Positions 52,633 to 61,498 of a DNA stretch of 64,000 bases are shown here, piece after piece. The notes beneath the pieces are model-generated. The model saw nothing but the letters and a program-made list of their open reading frames with translations. It had not been told where the DNA came from and searched no databases. Source of the stretch: Cyanobacteria bacterium CYA (GTDB taxonomy: Bacteria > Planctomycetota > Phycisphaerae > Phycisphaerales > UBA1924); assembly GCA_008363215.1 (NCBI GenBank), contig RHKP01000006.1, forward strand, positions 1 through 64,000, read 5' to 3'. Positions within the stretch are counted from its first letter, which is position 1. The number at the start of each line of letters is the position of its first letter. Both the position numbers and the translations under genes were made by a program.

Positions 52633-53178
52633 GTGAAACTCCGACACGAAGAAGTCAAGAAGCGCATGAGCGAGCAGGGCGTGAGCCTTGAGCAGATCGC
52701 CGAAGCAGTGGAGCGCGATGGGCTCAAGGGCGCGCGGGCGCTGTCGGCTATCGGCAACTGGCTGCGTGGGAGCGATCACCCGCGCTGCACGCGTGCGGAC
52801 GTCGAGGCGATCGCCGGTGCGCTGGGCTGCGGGGTGGGCCCGATCGCTCGCTTTGCCAGTTACGTGCGTCATCACCGGGGCAGCCCGCGCAAGGCGCGTC
52901 TGGTCGCTGAGATGATCCGCGGGAAGACGTACAAGGACGCCGACGAGATGCTGGCGTTCAGCACCAAGCGTGCGGCGATCAACGTGCGCAAGGCGCTGCG
53001 TGCGGCGATGGCCGATGCGGAAGCATTCGGCGTAGACGAGTCCAACCTGGTGGTGGCCGAGAGCCGGGTGGACGGCGGGCCGCACATCAAGCGTTTCCGT
53101 CCCAAGGACCGCGGGCGGGCACACTCGATTCTCAAGAGGACGAGCCACATCACGATTGGCGTGGAGGAGCGTGGCTGA
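52633..53178 (+). CDS. rplV: 50S ribosomal protein L22 fused to an N-terminal XRE-like HTH domain
   Basis: At 181 residues this is about 70 longer than ordinary L22. The core begins near residue 75 (FASYVRHHRGSPRKARLVAEMIRGK) and ends with SRVDGGPHIKRFRPKDRGRA, then SILKRTSHITIGV. The first 70 residues look like a Cro/C1-type helix-turn-helix: SLEQIAEAVERDG, LSAIGNWLRGSDHP, RADVEAIAGALGCGVGPIARF. ATG 52633 follows GGGAG, and the frame has no better internal start that would remove the domain. The stop overlaps the rpsC ATG. The extra domain may bind rRNA, mRNA or DNA. Confidence 0.93.
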   Translation: MKLRHEEVKKRMSEQGVSLEQIAEAVERDGLKGARALSAIGNWLRGSDHPRCTRADVEAIAGALGCGVGPIARFASYVRHHRGSPRKARLVAEMIRGKTYKDADEMLAFSTKRAAINVRKALRAAMADAEAFGVDESNLVVAESRVDGGPHIKRFRPKDRGRAHSILKRTSHITIGVEERG

Positions 53179-53879
53179 TGGGACAGAAGACGCATCCATT
53201 CGGTTTCCGGCTCGGCGTGACGGAGGCTCATCGCAGTCGCTGGTATGCGCCCAAGGCGTTGTACGGGGAACTGCTCATTGAAGATGAGAAGATCCGCCGG
53301 TTCCTGGATCGCCGGCTGAACCGGACGCCTCCGAACGCGGCGGTGAGCGACATCATCATCGAGCGCACGCGCGAGGAGTTGAAGGTCATCCTCAAGACGG
53401 CGCGTCCGGGGCTGGTGATCGGGCCCAAGGGCGCCGAGGTGGACCGGATGACCGAGGAACTGCAGTACATGACGGGGCGCAAGGTCTCGCTGTCGATCAT
53501 CGAGATCAAGAACCCGGATCTGAACGCGCAACTGCTGGCCGAGAGCGTGTCCGAGCAGTTGAGCAAGCGGATGAGTTTCCGCCGCGTGGTCAAGAGCCGA
53601 GCCGAGGCGGTGATGGCGGCCGGAGGGCAGGGCGTGAAGATCCAGATCAGCGGGCGTCTGGGCGGAGCGGAGATGAGCCGCACGCTGGACGTGCGGCTGG
53701 GGTCGCTGCCGCTGAGCACATTGCAGGCGAACGTAGACTACGGGTTTGCCGAGGCGCGGACGGCGTATGGACAGATCGGTGTGAAGACGTGGATCTACAA
53801 GGGCGAGTACACCGAGCAGGCTGAGGAAGAGCAGTCGCGTGCGGCCGGGGCGCAGGCCCGGGCTCGCGGGCGTCGTTGA
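53178..53879 (+). CDS. rpsC: 30S ribosomal protein S3
   Basis: S3, 233 residues, lining the mRNA entry channel. It has GQKTHPFGFRLGVTEAHRSRW, the KH domain with ARPGLVIGPKGAEVDRM, and GVKIQISGRLGGAEMSRTLDVR...YGQIGVKTWIYKGE. A Glu/Ala/Arg tail of about 20 residues follows. It overlaps the rplV stop codon. Confidence 0.97.
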   Translation: MGQKTHPFGFRLGVTEAHRSRWYAPKALYGELLIEDEKIRRFLDRRLNRTPPNAAVSDIIIERTREELKVILKTARPGLVIGPKGAEVDRMTEELQYMTGRKVSLSIIEIKNPDLNAQLLAESVSEQLSKRMSFRRVVKSRAEAVMAAGGQGVKIQISGRLGGAEMSRTLDVRLGSLPLSTLQANVDYGFAEARTAYGQIGVKTWIYKGEYTEQAEEEQSRAAGAQARARGRR

Positions 53880-53928
53880 GATGAGTGAAATCCTGGCGTT
53901 GAACCAGGACTGACGAGGGACGAAGCAG

Positions 53929-54354
53929 ATGCCTCCTTTCAAGATTCCCAAGCGAGTCAAGCACCGCAAGGAGTTCCGTCGCGTGCGGGAGCGCAACGCG
54001 ACGAAGGGCAACTATGTCGCGTTCGGCGACTACGGGCTGCAGGCGCTGGAGCAGTGCTGGCTGAAGAGCAACTGCATCGAGGCGGGGCGTATCGCGGCCA
54101 GCCACTTTCTCAAGCGTGAGGGCAAGTTGTTCATCCGGGTGTTTCCGGACAAGCCGATCAGCAAGAAGCCGCTCGAGACGCGCATGGGCAAGGGCAAGGC
54201 GGACGTGGACTACTGGGCGGCTCGGGTGAAGGCGGGGACGATCCTGTTCGAACTGGCGGGCGTCTCGGAGGCGCGTGCGAAGGAAGCGCTGGTGCGTGTG
54301 GCGATCAAGATGCCGGTTCGCTGCCGGTTCGTGAAGCGTCGGCTGAGCGTGTGA
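53929..54354 (+). CDS. rplP: 50S ribosomal protein L16
   Basis: L16, 141 residues, which organises the tRNA elbow and A-site region. It has PKRVKHRKEFRRVRERNATKG, FGDYGLQALEQCWLKSNCIEAG, FIRVFPDKPISKKPLETRMG and GKGKADVDYWAARVKAGTILFE. The normal start motif (M-L-x-P-K-R) is MPPFKIPKRVKHRK here. Confidence 0.97.
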   Translation: MPPFKIPKRVKHRKEFRRVRERNATKGNYVAFGDYGLQALEQCWLKSNCIEAGRIAASHFLKREGKLFIRVFPDKPISKKPLETRMGKGKADVDYWAARVKAGTILFELAGVSEARAKEALVRVAIKMPVRCRFVKRRLSV

Positions 54355-54362
54355 GGTGAGCG

Positions 54363-54566
54363 ATGACTGGCAAGGAAGTTCGGGCATTGAAGGATGAGGA
54401 AATCGGGCTAGAGTTGGGCAAACTTCGGGAGAAGTTGTTCAAACTGCGCTCGCAGGGCGTGACGCAGAAGGTGGAGGACGTTTCGCAGCATCAGAAGGTG
54501 AAGCGCGACATTGCGCGACTGATGACCGAGCGTCGATCCCGCGAGTTGGCCTCGCAGCAGGGGTGA
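54363..54566 (+). CDS. rpmC: 50S ribosomal protein L29
   Basis: L29, 67 residues, a two-helix protein near the tunnel exit. It has GKEVRALKDEEIGLELGKLR, EKLFKLRSQGVTQKVED and VKRDIARLMTERRSREL. It lies 8 nt after rplP. Confidence 0.93.
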   Translation: MTGKEVRALKDEEIGLELGKLREKLFKLRSQGVTQKVEDVSQHQKVKRDIARLMTERRSRELASQQG

Positions 54567-54594
54567 CGGGCTATCCAGGTAAGGACACGAGACG

Positions 54595-54867
54595 ATGAGC
54601 GATTCATCAGAGAATGCGAAGGGCAGCCGGATCGGGGTGGTGGAGACCGACGGGCGTGACAAGACCCGCAAGGTCGTGATCCGCTACCGGTCGCAGCACC
54701 CCAAGTACGGGAAGTTCGTGTCGAAGCGCACGGTGCTGCACGTGCATGACGCGGGCAACGAGTCGCACGTGGGCGATGTGGTGGAGATCGCGCCGTGCCG
54801 CCCGATCAGCAAGACCAAGTCGTGGCGCCTGGTGCGCGTGGTTGAGAAGCGTTCAACGCAGGACTGA
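54595..54867 (+). CDS. rpsQ: 30S ribosomal protein S17
   Basis: S17, 90 residues, an early 16S rRNA binder. It has RIGVVETDGRDKTRKVVI, QHPKYGKFVSKRTVLHVHD, VGDVVEIAPCRPISKTKSWRLV. A short Ser/Asn-rich N-terminal addition precedes the OB fold. Confidence 0.95.
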   Translation: MSDSSENAKGSRIGVVETDGRDKTRKVVIRYRSQHPKYGKFVSKRTVLHVHDAGNESHVGDVVEIAPCRPISKTKSWRLVRVVEKRSTQD

Positions 54868-54906
54868 TCCGGGGTGAACCCGGCTTGAAGCGGGACGGTG
54901 CGAGCC

Positions 54907-55293
54907 ATGCTCCAACAGGAATCAAGGTGTGAAGTTGCGGACAACTCGGGCGCCAAGATCGCCTACGTCATCCGCGTGTACGGGGGATCGACTCGGCGCG
55001 GCGGGTTCACGCGTCGGCAGGCCGGCGTCGGTGATCGCGTGCTGGTGAGCGTGAAGAAGGCCCTGCCCGGTTCGGAGGTCAAGCCGGGCGACAAGTCCAA
55101 GGCCGTGGTCGTGCGGACCAAGCACGCGACGCGGCGTGCCGACGGCTCATACGTGAGTTTTGACACCAACGCGGTGGTGCTCATCAACGAGGACGGGAAT
55201 CCCAAGGGCACGCGCATCTTCGGGGCGGTGGCCCGCGAACTGCGTGACCGGAACTACATGAAGATCGTGTCTCTCGCCACGGAGGTGATTTGA
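54907..55293 (+). CDS. rplN: 50S ribosomal protein L14
   Basis: L14, 128 residues, an intersubunit-bridge protein. It has [61 protein letters not shown] and [31 protein letters not shown] 54907 gives the canonical start; GTG 54898 would add three residues. Confidence 0.97.
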   Translation: MLQQESRCEVADNSGAKIAYVIRVYGGSTRRGGFTRRQAGVGDRVLVSVKKALPGSEVKPGDKSKAVVVRTKHATRRADGSYVSFDTNAVVLINEDGNPKGTRIFGAVARELRDRNYMKIVSLATEVI

Positions 55294-55294
55294 A

Positions 55295-55648
55295 ATGCCA
55301 AGGCACGTGAGGGCGGGTGACACAGTGATCGTGACCAGCGGGGATCACAAGGGGCAGACCGGCGAGGTGGTGCGGGTTCTGGGCGAGCGGGTGCTCGTCA
55401 AGGGCATCAACATGCGGACCAAGCATGTCAAGCCGACTCGCCTGAGTCCGCAGGGTGGCGTGGTGCAGCGTGAAAGCCCCATCCACATCTCGAAGGTCAG
55501 CCCGGTGGTGGACGGCAAGCCGACCCGGGTGCGTTTCGAGTGCGGGGCGGATGGAAAGAAGAAGCGGATCGCGGTCCGCACGGGTCAGCCGATTGCGACG
55601 TCGGCCCGCAAGCGCAAGGGTGAAAAGGTCCGGACGGACACGCTCTGA
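55295..55648 (+). CDS. rplX: 50S ribosomal protein L24
   Basis: L24, 117 residues, an assembly initiator. The KOW motif is VRAGDTVIVTSGDHKGQTGEV; MRTKHVKPTRLSPQGGVVQ and ESPIHISKVSPVVDGKPTRV follow. The basic C-terminal end is slightly extended. It begins 1 nt after the rplN stop codon. Confidence 0.96.
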   Translation: MPRHVRAGDTVIVTSGDHKGQTGEVVRVLGERVLVKGINMRTKHVKPTRLSPQGGVVQRESPIHISKVSPVVDGKPTRVRFECGADGKKKRIAVRTGQPIATSARKRKGEKVRTDTL

Positions 55649-55660
55649 TCGAGGTCAGCC

Positions 55661-56302
55661 ATGGCGAAGGACAAGGGCAAGCACAAGGGCGGTGAGGGCG
55701 GGGCAGCGGCCGCAGAGGCGATGCGCCCGTCTGGTCCTCCCCGTCTCAAGACGATGTACCAGGACGAGATCTGCAAGAAGGTGACGGAGAAGTTCGGCAT
55801 CTCCAATCCGATGCAGATGCCGCGACTGGAGAAGATCGTCGTCAACGTGAACATGGGCCGGCACCTGGAGGGCACGAAACTGCCTCCGCAGGTGCGCAGC
55901 ACCGTGCTGGACACGCTGACGGCCATCACCGGGCAGAAGCCCATCGTGGTCAAGGCCAAGAAGTCGGTATCGAACTTCAAGGTCCGCGAGGGCTATGAGA
56001 CGTCGGCGATGGTGACGATGCGTCGGGAGCGCATGTGGCACTTTCTCGACCGGCTGATCAACCTGGCGACGCCTCGTATCAAGGACTTCCGCGGGCTGAA
56101 CGACAAGGCGTTCGATCGGCAGGGGAGTTACTCGATCGGGCTGACCGAGCAGGGCGTGTTCCCGGAGATCAACATGGCCGAAGTGACGTTCACCCACGGG
56201 ATGAACATCAACTTCTGCTTCTCGAACTCGAACGCGGAGTTGAGCAGGTTTGTGCTTGGGGAGTTGGGGATGCCCTTCCGCAAGCCGGAGACGTCGAACT
56301 GA
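55661..56302 (+). CDS. rplE: 50S ribosomal protein L5
   Basis: L5, 213 residues, a 5S rRNA-binding protein. The core begins near residue 28 (PRLKTMYQDEICKKVTEKFG) and has NPMQMPRLEKIVVNVNMG, TGQKPIVVKAKKSVSNFKVR, LPRIKDFRGL-type and SIGLTEQGVFPEI blocks. About 26 Lys/Gly/Ala-rich residues at the N-terminus are additional. Confidence 0.96.
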   Translation: MAKDKGKHKGGEGGAAAAEAMRPSGPPRLKTMYQDEICKKVTEKFGISNPMQMPRLEKIVVNVNMGRHLEGTKLPPQVRSTVLDTLTAITGQKPIVVKAKKSVSNFKVREGYETSAMVTMRRERMWHFLDRLINLATPRIKDFRGLNDKAFDRQGSYSIGLTEQGVFPEINMAEVTFTHGMNINFCFSNSNAELSRFVLGELGMPFRKPETSN

Positions 56303-56353
56303 ACAGGGGGCTCTTCGGAGCCGTGAGCAGACAGCCGAGGGAATCAGGACACC

Positions 56354-56539
56354 ATGGCAACGAAAGCACAGGTCGCCAAGAGCAACAGGACTCCGAAGTA
56401 TTCGTCGCGGACGGTGCGTCGCTGCGAGTTGACGGGTCGAGTGCGGGGCGTGTACCGCAAGTTTCGGATCAGCCGCATCATGCTGCGCAAGTTGGCGCTG
56501 GAAGGCAAGATCCCTGGGATGCGCAAGGCGTCGTGGTGA
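56354..56539 (+). CDS. rpsN: 30S ribosomal protein S14, short form without zinc site
   Basis: S14, 61 residues, of the short length normally called type Z. It has [40 protein letters not shown] and IPGMRKASW. The four zinc cysteines of short S14 (positions 24, 27, 40, 43) are C, T, S and M here, so zinc cannot be bound as usual. Zinc-free S14 is normally the long form of about 100 residues. Confidence 0.95.
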   Translation: MATKAQVAKSNRTPKYSSRTVRRCELTGRVRGVYRKFRISRIMLRKLALEGKIPGMRKASW

Positions 56540-56574
56540 ACGGGTGGTCAACCCTCAAGTGCTGAGGAACGAGA

Positions 56575-56973
56575 ATGTCATTCAACGACCCCATCGCTGA
56601 CATGCTGACGAGAATCCGCAACGCGGTACGGAACCGCGCCAAGCACGTCGAATGCCTCAACTCCAAGGTCTGCCGCGGCATCGCGCAGACTCTGGTCGAC
56701 GAGGGGTTCATCGTCGGCTATCAACTCATCGACAACGGGCGGGAGGGGCGCATCAACGTCACCCTCAAGTACGGCCCGCGCGGTGAGGCGCTGCTGCACT
56801 CGCTGCAGCGTGAAAGCAAACCCGGGTGCCGCGTGTATCGCAAGGTCGACGACCTTGATCGCGTGCAGCAGGGACTGGGCATCTCCATTCTCTCGACCAG
56901 CAGCGGCGTGATGAGCGACCGACGTTGCCGTGAACTCAAGGTCGGAGGCGAACTGTTGTGCACGGTCATCTGA
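56575..56973 (+). CDS. rpsH: 30S ribosomal protein S8
   Basis: S8, 132 residues, a central-domain 16S rRNA binder and in other bacteria the spc-operon repressor. It has NDPIADMLTRIRNAVRNRAKHVE, GREGRINVTLKYGPRGEALL, SKPGCRVYRKVDDL and GISILSTSSGVMSDRRCRELKVGGELLCTV. Confidence 0.97.
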   Translation: MSFNDPIADMLTRIRNAVRNRAKHVECLNSKVCRGIAQTLVDEGFIVGYQLIDNGREGRINVTLKYGPRGEALLHSLQRESKPGCRVYRKVDDLDRVQQGLGISILSTSSGVMSDRRCRELKVGGELLCTVI

Positions 56974-57040
56974 CCGGCGGGAACTGAGGCAGACTGGAAT
57001 CCCCGGCGCCGGACCGGCGGCGGAAGACGAGGACAGGCCT

Positions 57041-57592
57041 ATGTCGAGGATCGGAAAGAAACCAGTGGCCGTGCCTTCCAACGTGAAGGTCAGCCTGAAC
57101 GGGTGCAGGGTGCAGATCGAGGGCCCGAAGGGCAAACTCGAGTGGGAGCACCGTGCGGAAGTCTCGGTCAAGTGGGAAGAGAGCGAGAAGTCGCTGGTGG
57201 TGTCGGTCGACCCGTCGCGGCTGGACGAGCGGCTGATCCGCGCGCTGTGGGGCACGACCCGGGCCATCCTCCGCAACATGGTCGAGGGAGTGACCAAGGG
57301 GTATGAGAAGAAGTTGGAAGTGGTGGGCGTGGGCTGGACGGCCTCCCAGGCGGGCAAGGATCTCAAACTGAGCGTCGGATACGCCAATCCGGTGCTGGTG
57401 CCGATTCCAGCGGGTCTGACGGTGTCGGTGGATAAGCAGATCATCACCGTGAGCGGGGCGGATCGGCAGGCGGTGGGGCAGTTTGCCGCCAAGGTGCGTT
57501 CCAAGCGTCCGCCGGAGCCGTACAACGGGAAGGGCGTCAAGTACGTCGACGAAGTCATCCAGCGCAAGCAGGGCAAGCAGTTCGGCAGTTAA
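57041..57592 (+). CDS. rplF: 50S ribosomal protein L6
   Basis: L6, 183 residues, near the GTPase-associated centre. It has MSRIGKKPVAVPSNVKVSLN, QIEGPKGKLEWEHR, GTTRAILRNMVEGVTKGYEK, and the C-terminal KRPPEPYNGKGVKYVDEVIQRK. ATG 57041 gives the canonical start; the frame opens earlier but without homology. Confidence 0.97.
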   Translation: MSRIGKKPVAVPSNVKVSLNGCRVQIEGPKGKLEWEHRAEVSVKWEESEKSLVVSVDPSRLDERLIRALWGTTRAILRNMVEGVTKGYEKKLEVVGVGWTASQAGKDLKLSVGYANPVLVPIPAGLTVSVDKQIITVSGADRQAVGQFAAKVRSKRPPEPYNGKGVKYVDEVIQRKQGKQFGS

Positions 57593-57613
57593 GCGAGCGG
57601 AAGAGGTAGGGAC

Positions 57614-57976
57614 ATGGACAAGCACAAGCAGAAGTCACTTCGGCGTTCGCGGCGTCGCACGGGCATCCGCAAGCGGCTGCTGGGCACGCCTGAGCGTCCG
57701 CGCATGTCGGTGTATCGCTCGCTGCAGCACATCTACGTTCAGGTCATCGACGATCTGAGCGGGCGGACGCTGTGCTCGGCCTCGTCGCGTGACAAGGGGG
57801 CGAGCATCAAGACGGGCGGTAACACCGACGCCGCCAAGTTTGTCGGGGCTGAAATCGCCCGGCGCGCCAAGGAAGCCGGTGTGACGGCGGTGGCGTTTGA
57901 TCGCGGCGGGTTCCGGTTTCACGGTCGCGTGAGGGCGTTGGCCGACGCGGCTCGGGAGGGCGGGCTCCAGTTCTGA
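57614..57976 (+). CDS. rplR: 50S ribosomal protein L18
   Basis: L18, 120 residues, a 5S rRNA binder. It has [34 protein letters not shown] N-terminus, [20 protein letters not shown], and [26 protein letters not shown]. Normal length. Confidence 0.97.
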   Translation: MDKHKQKSLRRSRRRTGIRKRLLGTPERPRMSVYRSLQHIYVQVIDDLSGRTLCSASSRDKGASIKTGGNTDAAKFVGAEIARRAKEAGVTAVAFDRGGFRFHGRVRALADAAREGGLQF

Positions 57977-58013
57977 GCCGCCGTAACACACAGATACCAA
58001 GAAGAGACACGTC

Positions 58014-58712
58014 ATGGCAGAAGTTCTCGACGAAGCCAGTCATCTAGAGTCATCGACAGTGGCCGTTTCTCGCACGGCGGCCACGGTGAAGGGCGGACGC
58101 CGATTCAGTTTCGGCGCGCTCGTCGTCGTGGGTGATCGTCGCGGCAAGGTCGGCTACGGGTACGGCAAGTCCAACGAAGTGCCGTCGGCGATCGAAAAGG
58201 CCCAGAAGCAGGCCAAGCGCGAACTGTCGACCATCCCGATGGCCGGACGGACCATCCCCCACCAGGTGGAGGGTCGCTTCGGATCGGCCAAGGTCCGGCT
58301 GGTGCCCGCTTCTCCCGGAACGGGTGTCGTGGCGGGCGGCACGGTGCGGACCATTCTCGAGATGGCCGGCATCACCGACTGCCTGACCAAGTGCTACGGA
58401 TCAACCAACAAGGTCAACGTGATCAAGGCGGTGTTCGACGGCATTTCGAAACTCCAGCAGCGCGAGCAGATCGAGGAACTGCGAGGGCTGACGCTGGGTG
58501 CGACGGAGACCGAACTGCGCATCGAGCGCGGGCTTCGCTTCATGCCCAAGACGACCGGGCAGCGGATGGCTGCCCCGGTCAATACCGTCGGACAGGAACG
58601 CCGCGGCGGGGGTCGCGGGCGTCCGGGCGGCGGGCGCCGTCGCGCCGATGCCGGCCAGGGCGATGCTCAGACCGGTGCGGTCGAGGGTGCGTCGGGAACC
58701 ACTGAGAGTTAA
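58014..58712 (+). CDS. rpsE: 30S ribosomal protein S5 with C-terminal tail
   Basis: S5, 232 residues. The core has RTAATVKGGRRFSFGALVVV, GDRRGKVGYGYGKSNEVPSA, VRLVPASPGTGVVAGGTVRTI and GSTNKVNVIKAVFDGIS. The normal protein is about 165 residues; about 45 Gly/Arg/Ala-rich residues are added at the C-terminus. L30, usually next, is missing: rplO follows after 32 nt. Confidence 0.97.
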   Translation: MAEVLDEASHLESSTVAVSRTAATVKGGRRFSFGALVVVGDRRGKVGYGYGKSNEVPSAIEKAQKQAKRELSTIPMAGRTIPHQVEGRFGSAKVRLVPASPGTGVVAGGTVRTILEMAGITDCLTKCYGSTNKVNVIKAVFDGISKLQQREQIEELRGLTLGATETELRIERGLRFMPKTTGQRMAAPVNTVGQERRGGGRGRPGGGRRRADAGQGDAQTGAVEGASGTTES

Positions 58713-58744
58713 TTCGGCAGACCGCGTGTCGGAGGTCAGCAGCG

Positions 58745-59353
58745 ATGATGATTCACGAGATCACGGAACAAGCCGGTCGCTCCAAGGCGCGAAAGCGCAT
58801 CGGTCGCGGCAAGGGCAGCGGCACGGGCAAGCGGTCAGGCCGCGGGCAGAAGGGCGCCGGCGCGCGCTCGGGCAATTCGCAGCGTTACTCGTTTGAAGGC
58901 GGGCAGATGCCCTACTTCCGCCGCCTGCCCAAGATGGGCTTCAGCAATGCCAAGTTCCGCTCCGAGTTCTGGATCGTGAACCTTGGTGACATCCTCAAGC
59001 ACGAATCGTTCGCCCGGGGCGGGCGCGTGAATGCCGAGTTGCTGATCGCCGCCGGGCTGGTGCGCGACACCAGCCGCGACCTGAAGATCCTCGGCGGGCT
59101 TTATGAGGGACAGCGCCTGTCGGTGAAACTCGACGTGCAGGCCAACCGCGTTACTTCGGCCGCCCGCAAGGCAATCGAGGAGGCCGGCGGCAGCGTGATC
59201 GAGAGCGGCACGCGTCGGGACCGGGTCCGCGGGGTCGATCGCAACGCTGAGGACAAGTCGCCGAAGAATCAGACGAAGAAGGCCAAGCGTCGTCATTTCC
59301 AGCAGGCCAAGGCCGAAGCCGCCTCGCGTGGCGAGGTGCTCAAGAAGAAGTAA
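58745..59353 (+). CDS. rplO: 50S ribosomal protein L15 with C-terminal tail
   Basis: L15, 202 residues. It has KARKRIGRGKGSGTGKRSGR, GQKGAGARSG, FEGGQMPYFRRLPKMGFSN and VQANRVTSAARKAIEEAGGSV. The basic, Lys/Ala-rich last 45 residues (from about 160) are extra. It lies 18 nt before secY. Confidence 0.96.
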   Translation: MMIHEITEQAGRSKARKRIGRGKGSGTGKRSGRGQKGAGARSGNSQRYSFEGGQMPYFRRLPKMGFSNAKFRSEFWIVNLGDILKHESFARGGRVNAELLIAAGLVRDTSRDLKILGGLYEGQRLSVKLDVQANRVTSAARKAIEEAGGSVIESGTRRDRVRGVDRNAEDKSPKNQTKKAKRRHFQQAKAEAASRGEVLKKK

Positions 59354-59371
59354 TGCAGGTGCGTTGAACCG

Positions 59372-60769
59372 ATGCTGTTGCAGACGATCACCAATGTGTT
59401 CAAGATCGACGAACTGCGGAACAAGATCCTGTTCACGCTGGGCATGCTCGTCGTCTATCGCATCGGTTTCTGGATTCCTCTTCCCGGGGTGAACCAGGAG
59501 CAGTTGAGCGACTGGTTCCAGCGCGCCGCCGCCGAAGGCGGGGCCGCCACCCGCATTGCCGAGTACGTCGCGATCTTCTCCGGCGGCTCGTTCGGGCAAA
59601 GCACGATCTTCGGCCTGGGCATCATGCCCTACATCTCGGCCGCGATCATCTTCCAGTTGCTCGGCGGCGTGGTGCCGACGCTCAAGGCACTAAAGAACGA
59701 AGGACCAACCGGGCAGCAGAAGATCCAGGAATGGACGCGGTACGTCACGGTCCTGCTCTGCATCTTCCAGGCCGTGGGCTGGCTCACGTTTATGCGCCAG
59801 TCCGGCATGGTGTACAGCACGTGGGCGAGCAACCCGCTGTGGTGGCTGATGGCCACGGCCGCGCTGACCAGCGGCACGATGTTCCTGATGTGGCTGGGCG
59901 AGCAGATCGACCGGTTCGGCATCGGCAACGGGGTCTCGCTGATCATCATGGCGGGCATTCTCACGGGCATGCCGCAAGCGCTGGTGTCTGTCTACAACAA
60001 CTTCGACCCATCCGACTCGGACAAGATGGGCTGGCTGGGGCTGATCCTGCTCGCGGGCGGGTTCGTGCTCGTCGTCGCCGGCTCGGTCATCATCACGGTG
60101 GCGCAGCGTCGAATCCCGATTCAGCAGGCCAAGCACACGCGAGGCCGACGGGTGTTCGGCGGGCAGCGGTCGTATCTGCCGCTGCGCATCAACCACGGCG
60201 GCGTGATGCCGATCATCTTCGCCAGTTCGCTGATGATGTTGCCATCGGTGCTGTTCAGCACGCTGAACGCCAGCCTCAAGAGCGCCGGCGTGACGGGCTT
60301 CTGGCTCGACTCGTCGCAATGGCTGAGTGACGAGTTTGCGATGGGTGAGTTCCCATACGTGCTCGTGTACATCCTGATGGTGTATTTCTTCAGTTACTTC
60401 TGGATCACCGTGCAGTTCAATCCGGAAGAGATGTCCAAGCAGTTGCGTGACCACGGGTCATTCATCCCGGGGCTGCGTCCGGGCCCGCGCACGGCCGAAT
60501 ACATCGAAACCGTGATGGAGCGCATCACGTTCGTGGGAGCGGCGTTTCTGGCGGTGATCGCGGTGCTGCCGATGGTGGTCAACCGCAGCCTGAACATTGA
60601 TTTTGCCGTGACCCAGTTCCTGGGGGGCACGGGTCTGCTGATCGTGGTGTCTGTGGCGCTGGACTTCCTCCAGCGTGTCGAGGCGAGCCTGCTCATGCGG
60701 AACTACCAGGGGTTCCTGGGCGGGGCAGACGAGGCGAAGGGACCACGGCTGCGCGGTCCGGCATTCTGA
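59372..60769 (+). CDS. secY: Protein translocase subunit SecY
   Basis: SecY, 465 residues, ten membrane segments, the translocation channel. It has [41 protein letters not shown] (plug side), [20 protein letters not shown] (cytosolic loop), [18 protein letters not shown] and [23 protein letters not shown]. The loop after segment 1 holds an extra polar stretch. adk, map and infA, often found after secY, are absent here. Confidence 0.97.
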   Translation: MLLQTITNVFKIDELRNKILFTLGMLVVYRIGFWIPLPGVNQEQLSDWFQRAAAEGGAATRIAEYVAIFSGGSFGQSTIFGLGIMPYISAAIIFQLLGGVVPTLKALKNEGPTGQQKIQEWTRYVTVLLCIFQAVGWLTFMRQSGMVYSTWASNPLWWLMATAALTSGTMFLMWLGEQIDRFGIGNGVSLIIMAGILTGMPQALVSVYNNFDPSDSDKMGWLGLILLAGGFVLVVAGSVIITVAQRRIPIQQAKHTRGRRVFGGQRSYLPLRINHGGVMPIIFASSLMMLPSVLFSTLNASLKSAGVTGFWLDSSQWLSDEFAMGEFPYVLVYILMVYFFSYFWITVQFNPEEMSKQLRDHGSFIPGLRPGPRTAEYIETVMERITFVGAAFLAVIAVLPMVVNRSLNIDFAVTQFLGGTGLLIVVSVALDFLQRVEASLLMRNYQGFLGGADEAKGPRLRGPAF

Positions 60770-60891
60770 GCGAGACGGCGCCGGGTCGGGCGCATAGAGT
60801 TGAGACCGGCCAGAGAGTTTCGGACGGGATCTGGACGGGCCCGCGAGACGGAAGTGAGAAATACGAACGGGCCCCTGCCCGGAGGTTGGTG

Positions 60892-61008
60892 ATGAAGGTC
60901 AAGTCAAGTGTCAAGAGAAGGACGAAGGACTGCCAGATCGTCCGTCGGCGGGGCAAGGTGTTCGTGATCAACAAGAAGAACCCCCGTTGCAAGCAGCGCC
61001 AGGGCTGA
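60892..61008 (+). CDS. rpmJ: 50S ribosomal protein L36 with altered zinc site
   Basis: L36, 38 residues, too short for most gene callers. It reads [20 protein letters not shown]...NPRCKQRQG. The usual zinc ligands C11, C14, C27 and H33 are T, C, N and C, so the site is incomplete. GGAGG precedes the ATG, and it lies 10 nt before rpsM, as in the standard spc-alpha junction. Confidence 0.95.
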   Translation: MKVKSSVKRRTKDCQIVRRRGKVFVINKKNPRCKQRQG

Positions 61009-61018
61009 GGAGCATCAC

Positions 61019-61396
61019 GTGCCACGTATTGCCGGTATTGACGTCCCCGATCGCAAGAAGATCCTGTTTGCTCTTCAGTACATCCACGGGATCGGGCCCA
61101 AGTTCGCCGCCGACCTGCTTGCCGAGGCCCAGATCGACGCGGATGTGCGCGCCAACGAACTGTCAGAGCAGCAGATCGCGATGATCAACCAGATCATCGA
61201 CTCGAACTACATCGTCGAAGGCGCGCTGCGTCGCCAGACGAGCCAGAACATCCAGCGTCTGCGCGATATCCGCTGCTACCGCGGCGATCGTCACAAGCGG
61301 GGGCTGCCCGTCCATGGACAGCGCACACGCTGCAACGCACGAACCAGGAAGGGCCGCAAGAAGACCGTGGCCGGCAAGAAGGGCGTCAAGGGCTGA
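61019..61396 (+). CDS. rpsM: 30S ribosomal protein S13
   Basis: S13, 125 residues, in the head contacting tRNA. It has PRIAGIDVPDRKKILFALQYI, HGIGPKFAADLL, LRRQTSQNIQRLRDIRCYRG and RHKRGLPVHGQRTRCNARTRKG. GTG 61019 follows GAGGAG. Confidence 0.97.
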   Translation: MPRIAGIDVPDRKKILFALQYIHGIGPKFAADLLAEAQIDADVRANELSEQQIAMINQIIDSNYIVEGALRRQTSQNIQRLRDIRCYRGDRHKRGLPVHGQRTRCNARTRKGRKKTVAGKKGVKG

Positions 61397-61401
61397 CAGA
61401 C

Positions 61402-61433
61402 TCCGCCGGGCGGCAGGCAAGCCCCCCGGCGGA
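61402..61433 (+). promoter_or_regulatory. Hairpin between rpsM and rpsK
   Basis: TCCGCCGGG / CCCGGCGGA, a 9-bp stem with a 14-nt loop and only three T residues after it, in a 102-nt gap. Too weak a T-run for a full terminator; it may modulate or stabilise the mRNA. Confidence 0.4.
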
Positions 61434-61498
61434 TTTCACAACACCTCGCAAGCCTCCAGCCCGTCGGGAACCGTGGAGGCGCATGGAGCGAGCAGAGC

